64,000 bases of DNA. Source: Herbiconiux solani NBRC 106740. Its GTDB lineage: Bacteria; Actinomycetota; Actinomycetes; Actinomycetales; Microbacteriaceae. Made by a program: the position numbers and the translations under genes. Shown here in pieces: positions 49,159-57,741 of this stretch. Numbering within the stretch: the first letter of the stretch is position 1; every line of letters begins with the position of its first letter. The notes below the pieces were generated by a model, which worked only from the letters and a program-made list of their open reading frames with translations, did not search any database and was not told where the DNA came from. The stretch covers positions 488,075 through 552,074 of the forward strand of contig NZ_BCST01000002.1 in assembly GCF_001571005.1 (NCBI RefSeq). Direction: 5' to 3'.

Positions 49159-49620
49159 TCAGACCGGGTCGACTGCTTCCAGGCGCACGGTGCCGTCGGC
49201 CTCGACGCTCCAGCCGGGGTTGTACGCGATCTCCCAGACGACCCCGTTCGGGTCGGCGACGTGCCCGTGGTACCCGCCGAACGCGGCCGCCTGGGGTCGC
49301 TTGCGCAGGATGCCGCCGGCCTCGAGCATCCGCTCGGCGATCGCGTCGACCTCGGCGGGCGACCCCGCGTTCTGCGAGAGGGTGAGCCCCGCGACCCGCG
49401 TCGGCTCGGGATCGGGCAACTGCGAGACCCCGCCGTCGAGGTCGGCGTCGAAGGCGCGCGCCTCGAAGAGGCCGAGCACCAGACCGTGCCCGACCTGGAA
49501 GAAGAGGATCTCGCCCGGCACGTCGACGAGCGGCTGCCAGCCGAGGCCGTCGCGATAGAAGGCGCGCGCCGCGTCGAGGTCGGGAGTGGCGAGGGTGATG
49601 AAGTCGACCTTCTTGTCCAT
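49159..49620 (-). CDS. VOC-family protein
   Basis: A 153-residue glyoxalase/dioxygenase-fold protein: [20 protein letters not shown] at the start and [20 protein letters not shown] at the end, which holds His and Glu positions used for metal binding in the superfamily. It is convergent with the GH13 gene and transcribed in the same direction as lipB-lipA, 53 bp after lipA, so it could be part of that unit. Substrate not known. Confidence 0.87.
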   Translation of the reverse strand: MDKKVDFITLATPDLDAARAFYRDGLGWQPLVDVPGEILFFQVGHGLVLGLFEARAFDADLDGGVSQLPDPEPTRVAGLTLSQNAGSPAEVDAIAERMLEAGGILRKRPQAAAFGGYHGHVADPNGVVWEIAYNPGWSVEADGTVRLEAVDPV

Positions 49621-49673
49621 GGCCCCAGCCTGCCCGTCGGATCGCCCGGGCGAAACCCCTGAGGGCGCGCTCG

Positions 49674-50690
49674 TCAGACCGCCTGCGCGAAAGCTCCGGG
49701 CGTCTCGGCGGCCTCGGCGAGCGCGGCGAGCGCGTGCGGCACGGGCCAGCCCTTGCGCTGCATCGACTGCGCCCACAGCCGCCCGGCGCGGTACGACGAG
49801 CGCACGAGCGGGCCGGCGAGCACGCCGAGGAAGCCGATCTCCTCGGCCTCCTGCTTGATCTCGACGAACTCCTCGGGCCGCACCCACGACGCCACCGGCA
49901 GGTGCCGCGGCGACGGCCGGAGGTACTGGGTCACGGTGATGATGTCGGTGCCGGCGTCGTGCAGGTCGTGCAGGGCCCGGCTGATCTCGTCGCGGGTCTC
50001 GCCCATCCCGAGGATGAGGTTCGACTTGGTGATCAGCCGCGCATCCCGGGCCTGGGTCAGCACGTCGAGCGAGCGCTCGTAGCGGAAGGCCGGGCGGATG
50101 CGCTTGAAGATGCGCGGCACCGTCTCGACGTTGTGCGCGAAGACCTCGGGGCGCGAGTCGAACACCTCGGCCAAGAGCGACGGGTTGCCCGAGAAATCGG
50201 TGGCGAGGATCTCGACGCCCGTGCCGGGGTTCAGCTCGTGGATGCGCCGCACCGTCTCGGCGTGCAACCACGCGCCCTCGTCGGGCAGGTCGTCGCGGGC
50301 GACCCCCGTGACGGTGGCGTAGCGGAGGTTCATCGAGACGACCGACTCGGCTACGCGGCGCGGCTCGTCCGTGTCGTAGTCGGCGGGCTTTCCGGTGTCG
50401 ATTTGGCAGAAGTCGCAGCGGCGGGTGCACTGCGAGCCGCCGATCAGGAAGGTCGCCTCGCGATCCTCCCAGCACTCGAAGATGTTCGGGCAGCCGGCCT
50501 CCTGGCAGACGGTGTGCAGGTCCTGGGTCTTCACCAGGGTCTGGAGCTGCTGGTACTCGGGGCCGAAGCGGGCCTTGGTCTTGATCCACTCGGGCTTGCG
50601 CTCGATCGGGGTCTCGGCGTTGCGCACCTCGAGCCGCAGCAGGCGGCGGCCGGCGGGGGCGGTGGCGTCGGCGGTGGCGTCGGCGGTCAT
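49674..50690 (-). CDS. lipA: Lipoyl synthase
   Basis: A 338-residue radical SAM enzyme that inserts two sulfurs into protein-bound octanoyl groups. Both iron-sulfur clusters are intact: Cys62, Cys67 and Cys73 ([12 protein letters not shown], auxiliary cluster) and Cys88, Cys92 and Cys95 (CTRRCDFC, radical SAM cluster). The conserved C-terminal RSSY motif that donates a Ser ligand is present (VRSSYRAG). It overlaps lipB by 4 bp (ATGA). The N-terminus has a short Thr/Ala/Asp extension. Confidence 0.97.
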   Translation of the reverse strand: MTADATADATAPAGRRLLRLEVRNAETPIERKPEWIKTKARFGPEYQQLQTLVKTQDLHTVCQEAGCPNIFECWEDREATFLIGGSQCTRRCDFCQIDTGKPADYDTDEPRRVAESVVSMNLRYATVTGVARDDLPDEGAWLHAETVRRIHELNPGTGVEILATDFSGNPSLLAEVFDSRPEVFAHNVETVPRIFKRIRPAFRYERSLDVLTQARDARLITKSNLILGMGETRDEISRALHDLHDAGTDIITVTQYLRPSPRHLPVASWVRPEEFVEIKQEAEEIGFLGVLAGPLVRSSYRAGRLWAQSMQRKGWPVPHALAALAEAAETPGAFAQAV

Positions 50691-51418
50691 CGGGCGACTC
50701 CGGATGCGGTGGGCTGGGCTCCGGATGCGGCGGGTTGCGCGAAGAGCGACTCCGCCGTCTGCCACGCCCTCCGCGCCTGCGTCTCGAGCGGCGACTCGAA
50801 GCGCTCGCGCACCAGCGTGGCCACCTCCACCGGCCGGATGCGACGACCCAGCAGCGCGCTCAGCGTCGTGACCCCCGCATCCCGGATCCCGCAGGCCACG
50901 ATGCGCTCGTACGGCGCGAGGTCGTTGTCGCAGTTGAGCGCGAAGCCGTGGGTGGTGACCCCGGAGGCCACACGGATCCCGATCGCCCCGATCTTCGAGG
51001 TCTGCCCGTCGACGTCGACCCAGACGCCCGACCGCCCCTCGACCCGGTGCGCGCCGAGAGCGGCGCCGCCCGGGATCGCGGCGACCACGTCGAGCAGGAG
51101 CTGTTCGAGCATCCGCACGTAGGCCACCACGTCGACCGGCTGCGGCAGCCGCACGATCGGGTAGCCGACGAGCTGGCCCGGCCCGTGCCAGGTGATCTTG
51201 CCGCCCCGGTCGACGTCGACCACGGGGGTGCCGTCGGCCGGCCGCTCGGAATCCTCGGTGCGACGGCCCGCCGTGTAGACGGCCTCGTGCTCGAGAAGCA
51301 CCAGCGTGTCGGGGGCGTCGCCCGCGACGACGCGGTCGTGGAGCCGTGCCTGCAGTGCGAGGCCCTCGGCGTAGGGCACGAGTCGCTGCCCCAGTCCTTC
51401 GATGACGATCTCGGTCAT
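50687..51418 (-). CDS. lipB: Lipoyl(octanoyl) transferase
   Basis: A 243-residue enzyme that moves octanoate from acyl carrier protein to lipoyl domains. Visible are [18 protein letters not shown], Lys142 in SKIGAIGIR and the acyl-accepting Cys176 in [13 protein letters not shown]. The C-terminus is extended by an Ala/Ser/Gly-rich tail. It is the first gene of a lipB-lipA operon. The ATG lies 6 nt after TAGGGT, so translation is probably leaderless. Confidence 0.96.
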   Translation of the reverse strand: MTEIVIEGLGQRLVPYAEGLALQARLHDRVVAGDAPDTLVLLEHEAVYTAGRRTEDSERPADGTPVVDVDRGGKITWHGPGQLVGYPIVRLPQPVDVVAYVRMLEQLLLDVVAAIPGGAALGAHRVEGRSGVWVDVDGQTSKIGAIGIRVASGVTTHGFALNCDNDLAPYERIVACGIRDAGVTTLSALLGRRIRPVEVATLVRERFESPLETQARRAWQTAESLFAQPAASGAQPTASGVAR

Positions 51419-51424
51419 CTCCGC

Positions 51425-51430
51425 ACCCTA
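51425..51430 (-). promoter_or_regulatory. Leaderless -10 box of lipB
   Basis: TAGGGT on the minus strand, 6 nt, ATG at 51418. Confidence 0.55.
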
Positions 51431-51480
51431 CCGTTAATTGCGCTCCGTCCATAAAACCGAATGGCCCGGGGTGAATTTAA

Positions 51481-51511
51481 CGTAGCATTGCGCGCTACGG
51501 CCTGCTACAGT
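51481..51511 (+). promoter_or_regulatory. vapBC promoter and candidate operator
   Basis: TACAGT (51506-51511) lies 6 nt before the vapB ATG. An inverted repeat CGTAGC-N7-GCTACG (51481-51499) sits where the -35 element should be, the usual place for autorepression by a VapB-VapC complex. The repeat is seen; binding is inferred. Confidence 0.5.
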
Positions 51512-51517
51512 GGCCGC

Positions 51518-51775
51518 ATGTCCGCCGTCCCCGTCCGAGATCTCCGCAACCACACCGCCGATGTGGTGCGCCGCGTGCAGAGCGGTGAGGACATCACGAT
51601 CACCGCCAACGGTCTGCCCGTCGCCGAGCTCGTCCCGCCGCGGAGTGCCCGTCGGCAGTGGATCGGGCCGGTCGACCTGATCGCGGTTCTGCAGTCCCCC
51701 GCCGATTCTGGCCTCCGCGACGACCTCGCCCTGCTCGCGGGCGACACGACCGACGACCTCGAACCCCTCTCGTGA
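51518..51775 (+). CDS. Antitoxin, Phd/YefM (VapB-type)
   Basis: An 85-residue DNA-binding antitoxin: VPVRDLRNHTADVVRRVQSG and EDITITANGLPVAELVPP are the Phd/YefM fold. The acidic C-terminal tail (DTTDDLEPL) should neutralise the toxin. The ATG at 51518 follows TACAGT by 6 nt. Its stop overlaps the toxin start (GTGA), so antitoxin and toxin are translationally coupled. Confidence 0.9.
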   Translation: MSAVPVRDLRNHTADVVRRVQSGEDITITANGLPVAELVPPRSARRQWIGPVDLIAVLQSPADSGLRDDLALLAGDTTDDLEPLS

Positions 51776-52179
51776 GCCCCGCCGAGTCCGCGGGCCTGCT
51801 CGACACCAGCGTCTTCATCGCCACGGAAACGGGCCGGCCATTGACGACGGACGCCTTGCCCGCGCGCTCGTTCATCTCGGTCATCACGCTCGCCGAGCTG
51901 AGGGCCGGCGTTCTGGCCGCGCGCGACACCGACACCCGGGCCCGCCGGCTCGCCACACTCGAGGCCGTCTCCGAGCTCGAGGCCCTCACGGTCGACGACC
52001 GGGCCGCCGCCGAGTGGGCCAGGCTCCGCTTCCGCCTGCACGAGACAGGTCGTCGCGCGAACGTCAACGACCTCTGGATCGCCTCGATCGCTCTCGCGAA
52101 CCGACTGCCGGTGGTGACGCAGGATGCCGACTACGACGTTTTCGCCGAACTGGGCGGGCCCGCCGTCATCCGCGTCTGA
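51772..52179 (+). CDS. PIN-domain ribonuclease toxin (VapC-type)
   Basis: A 135-residue PIN-domain protein. The acidic active site is complete: Asp11 (LLDTSVF), Glu42 (LAELRAG), Asp100 (NVNDLWIA) and Asp118/Asp120 (TQDADYDVF). VapC toxins cleave RNA, often tRNA or rRNA loops. The GTG start overlaps the antitoxin stop. A hairpin follows 10 bp after the stop. Confidence 0.92.
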   Translation: MSPAESAGLLDTSVFIATETGRPLTTDALPARSFISVITLAELRAGVLAARDTDTRARRLATLEAVSELEALTVDDRAAAEWARLRFRLHETGRRANVNDLWIASIALANRLPVVTQDADYDVFAELGGPAVIRV

Positions 52180-52188
52180 TTTCGCGCA

Positions 52189-52214
52189 CCGTCAAGAAGC
52201 GCAGTTCTTGACGG
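52189..52214. terminator. 10-bp perfect hairpin after vapC
   Basis: CCGTCAAGAA pairs with TTCTTGACGG around a 6-nt loop. It may end the vapBC transcript; the absence of a T-tract leaves an operator role for the next gene possible. Confidence 0.5.
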
Positions 52215-52268
52215 GGGGATCGGCCGAAAGACCGCCGATACGGCGCGGAGCGGTGCGATCCTGGCTGC

Positions 52269-53249
52269 ATGGCCGACCGCATCACGCTCCGCTTCCTCGC
52301 CGCCCCGCAAGACGCCGCCATCGGCGGCACCACGGTCGCGGCCGGCCGGGTGCTCGAATGGATCGACAAGGCCGGGTTCGCCTGCGCCGTCGGCTGGAGC
52401 GCGAGCTACTGCGTCACCGCCTACGTCGGCAACGTGCAGTTCACCCGGCCGATCGCGGCCGGCGAGTTGATCGAGGCGAACGCGCGCATCATCCAGACCG
52501 GGCGCACGAGCATGCAGGTGCTGGTCACGGTCGAGGCGGCGGACGTGCGCAGCGGCCGGTTCACGCCCGCGACCCACTGCATCCTCGTCTTCGTCGCGGT
52601 CGACGCCGAGGGAACACCGGTGGCGGTCCCGCCGTGGGCCCCGACGAGCGACACCGACCGGATGCTGCACGAGCGCGCCGAGGAACGCCTCGCCCCCAGA
52701 CGCGCCATCCGCGACGCCATGCAGCAGCAGGTCTACTCGGCCGAGGGCACCACCCCGCGCACCGTCTTCCGCTTCCTCGCCGCGCCCGCCGACGCGAACT
52801 ACGGCGGCAACGCGCACGGCGGCACGGTGCTGCGCTGGATCGACGAGACCGCCTTCGCCTGCGCCGCCAGCTGGTCCGGTGAGGCGGCCGTGGCGGTGTA
52901 CTCGGGCGGCATCCACTTCTACCGCCCCATCCGCATCGGGAACATCGTCGAGGTGGATGCGCGGCTCATCCACACGGGCACCCGCAGCATGCACATCGCG
53001 GTGCACGTGCGATCGGGGTCGCCGCGCCGGCCGGACGAGCTCGAGCTGACCACGCAGTGCATGAGCATCTTCGTCGATCGGGGCGTCGACGGGCGCAGCG
53101 TCGACGGGCGCAGCGAGGCGGTGCGGGCCCTGCCCGTGCGGGCGCTGCCGCTGGTCTCGGACGAGGACCGGCGGCTCGACGCGCACGCCCGCGACCTCAT
53201 CCGGATGCGCGCCGACCTCGAGGCCCTGCCGGCCGCCGCGCTCGCCTGA
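52269..53249 (+). CDS. Acyl-CoA thioesterase, tandem hotdog domains
   Basis: A 326-residue protein made of two 4HBT hotdog domains in tandem (about residues 1-130 and 160-290), each with LRFLAAP/FRFLAAP, a Gly-rich turn and WID(K/E)(A/T)(G/A)FACA. The C-terminal copy has the fuller active-site turn NYGGNAHGGTVLRWIDETA; the N-terminal copy lacks the Asn and has IGGTTVAAGRVLEWIDKAG. As in other double-hotdog enzymes, one composite site may be active. It should hydrolyse acyl-CoA. A 15-bp exact duplication codes VDGRSVDGRS near residues 274-283. Confidence 0.87.
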   Translation: MADRITLRFLAAPQDAAIGGTTVAAGRVLEWIDKAGFACAVGWSASYCVTAYVGNVQFTRPIAAGELIEANARIIQTGRTSMQVLVTVEAADVRSGRFTPATHCILVFVAVDAEGTPVAVPPWAPTSDTDRMLHERAEERLAPRRAIRDAMQQQVYSAEGTTPRTVFRFLAAPADANYGGNAHGGTVLRWIDETAFACAASWSGEAAVAVYSGGIHFYRPIRIGNIVEVDARLIHTGTRSMHIAVHVRSGSPRRPDELELTTQCMSIFVDRGVDGRSVDGRSEAVRALPVRALPLVSDEDRRLDAHARDLIRMRADLEALPAAALA

Positions 53250-53306
53250 GCGGGCCCGCTCGCTACTCTTAGCTCGCGCATAGCTGCACTGGCTAGCATC
53301 GCGCTC

Positions 53307-53326
53307 GATCGATCGCCCGATCGATC
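53307..53326. promoter_or_regulatory. 9-bp palindrome GATCGATCG-CC-CGATCGATC
   Basis: A perfect inverted repeat just after a possible -10 box (TAGCAT, 53294-53299) and before the ribosome binding site of the DsbA-like gene. It could be an operator or a leader hairpin. Confidence 0.35.
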
Positions 53327-53353
53327 CGCCCGCACGACAGGAGCATCCCCGGT

Positions 53354-54415
53354 ATGAGCCCCGCCACCTCGGACAAGAGCATCTACGACGGCCTCTCGAA
53401 GAAGGACCGCCAGGCGCTCAACCGGGAGCTGAACCGGATCAAGCGCGAAGAGGACCGGAAGCGCCGGAAGCGCAACCGCGTCATCCTCGTCTCGAGCCTC
53501 GTCGTGGCCGCGGTCGCCGTGGTCGCGATCGTCGGGCTGGTGGTGTTCAACAGCATCCGCGCCACCTTCGTGGGCCCGCTCAACATGCTCTCGGACGGCA
53601 TCCTCTTCACCGGCGACGGCACGAACGTGACGGCGACCAAGACGGCCGCGATCCAGCCCGACGCGCAGCCGGTCGCGAACGACCTCGACACCTCGACGGT
53701 GCTCAGGATGACGGAGTACGTCGACTACTCCAGCCCCGACGTCGCCACCTTCGAGACCACGAACGGCGCCTCGCTGCAGTCGTACGTCTCGGCCGGGTAC
53801 GCCAGCCTCGAGCTGCACCCGGTGGCGCTCGAGGGCGCCGACAGCTACGCCGCCCGCGCGGCGAACACCGTGGCCTGCGTGGCGAACACGGTGCCGGATG
53901 CGGTGCTCGCGGTGCACAACTCCCTGGTCACGGCCCAGAAGACCCTGCCCGACGGCGGGCTGAGCAACGACGACCTGGTCGGGCTGGTCGAGACCGCGGG
54001 GGTCAAGAACGACGCGGTGTCGTCGTGCATCCGCGGCAACGACTTCTCGGACTGGGTGACGGATGCGACCGACCGTGCGAAGGCGTCGATCCCGAACTCG
54101 GACGTCACGGCTCTCGCGACCGTCCCGCTGCTCGTGGTCGACGGCACGGCCTACACCGGCGCGCTCGACGATGCGGATGCGCTGTCGACGTTCATCACGG
54201 ACGTGTTCACGGCGGCCTCCGGCGGAGCGGACACGGGCGACGACGGATCGGGCGCGACGGACGACGGGACGGGCACGGCTCCGACCGACGGAACCGTTCC
54301 GACCGACGGGACCGGCACGACGGACGGAACCGGCACGGCTCCCACTGACGGAACCGGCACCACCGACGGAACCGGTGCCGGCAGCACCGACGGGACCGCC
54401 CCGACCGGCCAGTAG
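53354..54415 (+). CDS. DsbA-like membrane protein without CxxC
   Basis: A 353-residue protein. A basic N-terminal coil (KKDRQALNRELNRIKREEDRKRRKR) precedes one membrane helix (about 43-67) and an extracytoplasmic thioredoxin-fold domain. The place of the active site (TEYVDYSSPDVATFE) has Ser and Pro instead of the CPYC of DsbA, and VPLLVVDGTAYTG is the cis-Pro loop region. Two other Cys (VACVANT, SSCIRGN) could form a structural disulfide. The C-terminal about 70 residues are a Gly/Thr/Asp repeat (GTAPTDGTGTTDGTG). Related actinobacterial proteins anchor thiol oxidases; this one cannot do dithiol exchange by the usual mechanism. Confidence 0.82.
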   Translation: MSPATSDKSIYDGLSKKDRQALNRELNRIKREEDRKRRKRNRVILVSSLVVAAVAVVAIVGLVVFNSIRATFVGPLNMLSDGILFTGDGTNVTATKTAAIQPDAQPVANDLDTSTVLRMTEYVDYSSPDVATFETTNGASLQSYVSAGYASLELHPVALEGADSYAARAANTVACVANTVPDAVLAVHNSLVTAQKTLPDGGLSNDDLVGLVETAGVKNDAVSSCIRGNDFSDWVTDATDRAKASIPNSDVTALATVPLLVVDGTAYTGALDDADALSTFITDVFTAASGGADTGDDGSGATDDGTGTAPTDGTVPTDGTGTTDGTGTAPTDGTGTTDGTGAGSTDGTAPTGQ

Positions 54416-54451
54416 CAGGGCCGCGGAGGGCCCGCATCCCCTCCCGGAGAA

Positions 54452-54481
54452 TTGACTAGGTTAGCCTTACCTAACTAGGAT
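54452..54481 (+). promoter_or_regulatory. Haem operon promoter with IdeR/DtxR box
   Basis: TTGACT (54452-54457) and TAGGAT (54476-54481) are 18 bp apart. The spacer and -35 edge hold CTAGGTTAGCCTTACCTAA (54456-54474), which matches 17 of 19 bases of the iron-box consensus TTAGGTTAGCCTAACCTAA. Fe(II)-loaded IdeR/DtxR bound here would cover the promoter, so the operon should be expressed under iron limitation. Confidence 0.85.
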
Positions 54482-54539
54482 CGAGGCGTTCTCGCGCGGC
54501 CGGACACGGCCCGTGACCGCCCTCGCCCAGTTCGGATCC

Positions 54540-55664
54540 ATGACCTCGTCAGCCATCTCCCGCCTCCGCGCCGCGCTCGCCCTCGGGATCGCCCTCGCTG
54601 TGACCGCCGGCCTCGGCGCCTGCACGAGTTCCGCCGCCGGCACCCCCGCCGCCCAGTGCGCCTCGAGCGACGTCGCCCTGGCCGACCTGCCCCTGACGCC
54701 GGACCCGTCGTCGTACTCGGGTGCGACCACGGCCTGCCTGGAGGACACCGGGATCGCGCCGATAGCCGACGCCGTGAAGCCCACGCTGCCGGCGACCGTC
54801 ACCGACAACCAGGGCACCGAGGTCACCGTGACCGACGTCAGCCGCATCCTGGCCCTCGACATCTACGGATCGCTCGCCGCCACCGTCTACGGCCTGGGTC
54901 TCGGCGGCAACGTCGTCGGCCGCGACACCTCCACCAGCTTCGCCGGCGCCGAGGAATTGCCGCTCGTCACCCAGAACGGGCACGAGCTCAACGCCGAGGC
55001 CATCCTCGAGCTGAACCCCAGCGTCATCATCACCGACTCCTCGATCGGGCCGTGGGATGTCGTGCTTCAGATGCGCGAGGCCGGCATCCCGGTCGTCGTC
55101 ACGACCCCCCAGCGCAACCTCGACAACGTCGGCGAGATCGTCGGCCTGGTCGGCTCCGCGCTCGGGCTGCCCGCCGAAGGCCAGGCGCTCACCGATCGGG
55201 TGAACGGCGAGATCCAGGCCGAGGTCGCCGCGATCGCCGCGGTGACGCCGGCTGATCCCGCCGATCGCCCGCGCATCCTCTTCCTCTACGTGCGCGGCAA
55301 CGCGGGCGTGTACTACATCTTCGGAGAGGAGTCGGGAGCCGACACCCTGATCCGCGCGCTCGGCGGCATCGATGTCGCCGGCGAGATCGGCTGGAAAGGC
55401 ATGCGGCCGATGACCGCGGAGGCGCTCGTGAAGGCGCAGCCCGACATCCTGCTGATGATGACGAACGGGCTCGAGTCGGTCGGCGGGGTCGACGGGCTGC
55501 TCGAGCGGATCCCGGCGGTCGCCGAGACCCCGGCCGGCCAGAACCGGCGCATCGTCGACATGAGCGACTACGAGATCATGAGCTTCGGCCCGCGCACGGC
55601 TCCCGTGCTCGATGCCCTGGCGCGGGCGATCTACGCCCCCGACGCCTCGGGCGCCGTCGGGTGA
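54540..55664 (+). CDS. hmuT: Haemin ABC transporter substrate-binding lipoprotein
   Basis: A 374-residue lipoprotein. The signal sequence ends in the lipobox LGAC (Cys about residue 28). The mature part is a class III periplasmic-binding fold (TroA/FhuD type): GLGLGGNVVGRDTSTSF, LNAEAILELNPSVIITD, and a second lobe with FLYVRGNAGVYYIFGEESGA. It is expected to capture haem outside the membrane; Tyr residues in GVYYIFG and SDYEIMSFG are candidate ligands. I start at the ATG 54540, which gives a standard signal peptide; a GTG at 54513 would add nine residues. It is the first gene behind the iron-box promoter and overlaps hmuU by 4 bp. Confidence 0.9.
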   Translation: MTSSAISRLRAALALGIALAVTAGLGACTSSAAGTPAAQCASSDVALADLPLTPDPSSYSGATTACLEDTGIAPIADAVKPTLPATVTDNQGTEVTVTDVSRILALDIYGSLAATVYGLGLGGNVVGRDTSTSFAGAEELPLVTQNGHELNAEAILELNPSVIITDSSIGPWDVVLQMREAGIPVVVTTPQRNLDNVGEIVGLVGSALGLPAEGQALTDRVNGEIQAEVAAIAAVTPADPADRPRILFLYVRGNAGVYYIFGEESGADTLIRALGGIDVAGEIGWKGMRPMTAEALVKAQPDILLMMTNGLESVGGVDGLLERIPAVAETPAGQNRRIVDMSDYEIMSFGPRTAPVLDALARAIYAPDASGAVG

Positions 55665-56827
55665 CGGCGACGAGACCGGGGCGGGCCTCGGCGCGAGGAC
55701 CGGAATCGGCACCGGCAGCGGGGGTGGCGTCGACGTCGTCGTCCGCTGCCGCCGGTCTCGAGGCGGCGGTCGATCCACTGCCGAAGAGATCCGGGCCGGG
55801 TCGCAAGGTCGTGCTCTTCGCCGTGCTCGCGGTGCTGCTTGTGGGCGTCTCGCTGGTCGCAGCCGGCACCGGGCAGCTCGCGATCGCGCCCGACGAGGTG
55901 CTCGGCTCGATCCTGCACCGGGTCGGCATCACGATCTGGCCGCTGCCCTCGCACCCGAACGGTGACAGCGCACTCTGGACCATCCGCTTCCCCCGCGTCG
56001 CCATGGCCATTTTGGTCGGCGCCGCACTGGCCGCCGCGGGCATGATCATGCAGGCGATCTTCGGCAACCCGCTCGCCGAACCGGGGGTCGTGGGCGTGAG
56101 CTCGGGCGCCGCGCTCGGGGCCTCGGCGTGCATCGTGTTCGGACTTAACTTCCTCGGCGACTGGACCATCGCGGCCGCCGCCTTCCTGGCCGGGCTCGTC
56201 GCGACCCTGCTGGTCTACTTCGTCTCCCGCGCGAACGGACGCACCGAGGTCGTGACGCTCGTGCTCACCGGCATCGCGGTCAACGCGTTCGCGGGGGCCG
56301 GGCTGGCGCTGTTCATGTTCCTGGCCGACACGCAGTCGCGCGAGGCGATCGTGTTCTGGCAGCTCGGCAGCCTCAACGGCTCCCGCTGGCAGGACGTGTT
56401 GGTCGTGCTCCCCGTCGTCGTCGTGGGCCTGGTCGTCGCATTCGCGCTCTCGCGGCGGTTCGACCTGCTCTCGCTCGGCGAGAAGGCGGCCCGGCACCTC
56501 GGGGTCAACGTCGAGCTGCTGCGGATCGCGTCGATCGTGCTCGTCGCCCTGCTGACCGGCGCGGCCGTCGCGTTCTGCGGCATCATCGCGTTCGTGGGTC
56601 TGGTCATCCCGCACCTGATGCGCATGATCATCGGCCCGAAGCACCTTCCCCTGCTGATCGCCTCGACCCTCGGCGGTTCGGTGCTGCTCGTTTCGGCCGA
56701 TCTCGTCGCGCGCACGGCCGTGCCGATGGCCGACCTGCCGATCGGGATGCTCACCTCACTGATCGGCGGCCCGTTCTTCTTCTGGCTGCTGCGGCGCACG
56801 CGCAAGAAGGCGGGGGGCTGGGGATGA
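55661..56827 (+). CDS. hmuU: Haemin ABC transporter permease
   Basis: A 388-residue FecCD-type permease with about ten membrane helices. RFPRVAMAILVGAALAAAGM, IFGNPLAEPGVVGVSSGAAL and FCGIIAFVGLVIPHLMRMI are the diagnostic segments of BtuC/HmuU proteins. A 45-residue Ala/Ser/Arg-rich cytoplasmic N-terminus precedes the first helix. The GTG start overlaps the hmuT stop, and the stop overlaps the hmuV ATG. Confidence 0.93.
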   Translation: MTATRPGRASARGPESAPAAGVASTSSSAAAGLEAAVDPLPKRSGPGRKVVLFAVLAVLLVGVSLVAAGTGQLAIAPDEVLGSILHRVGITIWPLPSHPNGDSALWTIRFPRVAMAILVGAALAAAGMIMQAIFGNPLAEPGVVGVSSGAALGASACIVFGLNFLGDWTIAAAAFLAGLVATLLVYFVSRANGRTEVVTLVLTGIAVNAFAGAGLALFMFLADTQSREAIVFWQLGSLNGSRWQDVLVVLPVVVVGLVVAFALSRRFDLLSLGEKAARHLGVNVELLRIASIVLVALLTGAAVAFCGIIAFVGLVIPHLMRMIIGPKHLPLLIASTLGGSVLLVSADLVARTAVPMADLPIGMLTSLIGGPFFFWLLRRTRKKAGGWG

Positions 56828-57741
56828 CGGGCGCTCGGTACGCAGCGGGTGCTGCCTCACCTGGTGCTGCTTCGGCTGAGACGACGGATGCGGCGTCGGC
56901 CGGCGTCGCCTCGGTGACCGCGCCGGCGCTGCGCGTGCGGGGTGCGAGCGTCGAGATCGGCGGTGCGAGCATCCTCGAGGACGTGTCCTTCGACGCGGCC
57001 CCCGGCGAAGTCGTCGCCCTGATCGGGCCGAACGGCGCCGGCAAGTCGACGCTGCTCGCGGTCGTGACCGGCGACCAGGCGACCACGGGCGGCGAGGTCG
57101 AAATCGCCGGACGGCCCCTCGGCGCTTGGAGCCTGAAGGAACTGGGCCGCCGCCGAGCCGTGCTGCTGCAGCAGAACGGCGTGTTCTTCCCGTTCAGCGT
57201 GCGCGAGGTCGTCGAGATGGGGCGGGCGCCCTGGCAGGGCACACCCCGCGACGCCGACGACGACCGGGTCGTCGACGAGTCGCTCGCGCTCACCGAGACC
57301 ACCCGCTTCCAGTCGCGGCCTCTGCCCTCGCTCTCGGGCGGCGAGCGGGCGCGCGCGTCGCTCGCGCGCATCCTGGCGCAGGAGACCGGCATCCTGCTGC
57401 TCGACGAACCCACCGCCGCGCTCGACCTCCGCCATCAGGAGGACGTGCTGCGCATCGCCCGCAACCGCGCCCGGGCCGGCGACTGCGTGGTCGTGGTGCT
57501 GCACGACCTCTCGCTCGCCGCCGCCTACGCCGACCGGATCGTGCTCATCCACGACGGCCGCGTCGTCGCCGACGGGGCACCGGATGCGGTGCTCACAGGC
57601 GAGCTGCTGAGCCGCGTCTACGACCTGCCGGTCGAGGTCATGCGGCATCCGGTCACCGGGACCGCCATCATCCTGCCCATCCGACAGCCCTCCGCCGCGC
57701 GCGTCGCGGAGCCGGGGGAATCCTCGAAGGAGACACCATGA
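56824..57741 (+). CDS. hmuV: Haemin ABC transporter ATPase
   Basis: A 305-residue ABC ATPase: Walker A GPNGAGKS (68-75), signature LSGGE (170-174), Walker B ILLLDEP (190-196) and switch His227 (VVLHDLS). It powers haem import through HmuU. An Ala/Ser-rich N-terminal extension of about 35 residues precedes the domain. It overlaps both neighbours by 4 bp. Confidence 0.94.
   Translation: MTGARYAAGAASPGAASAETTDAASAGVASVTAPALRVRGASVEIGGASILEDVSFDAAPGEVVALIGPNGAGKSTLLAVVTGDQATTGGEVEIAGRPLGAWSLKELGRRRAVLLQQNGVFFPFSVREVVEMGRAPWQGTPRDADDDRVVDESLALTETTRFQSRPLPSLSGGERARASLARILAQETGILLLDEPTAALDLRHQEDVLRIARNRARAGDCVVVVLHDLSLAAAYADRIVLIHDGRVVADGAPDAVLTGELLSRVYDLPVEVMRHPVTGTAIILPIRQPSAARVAEPGESSKETP

Noticed and set aside
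54513..54539. Upstream GTG as the hmuT start
   Set aside because: It adds nine residues before a normal lipoprotein signal and has no better ribosome binding site. It remains possible.
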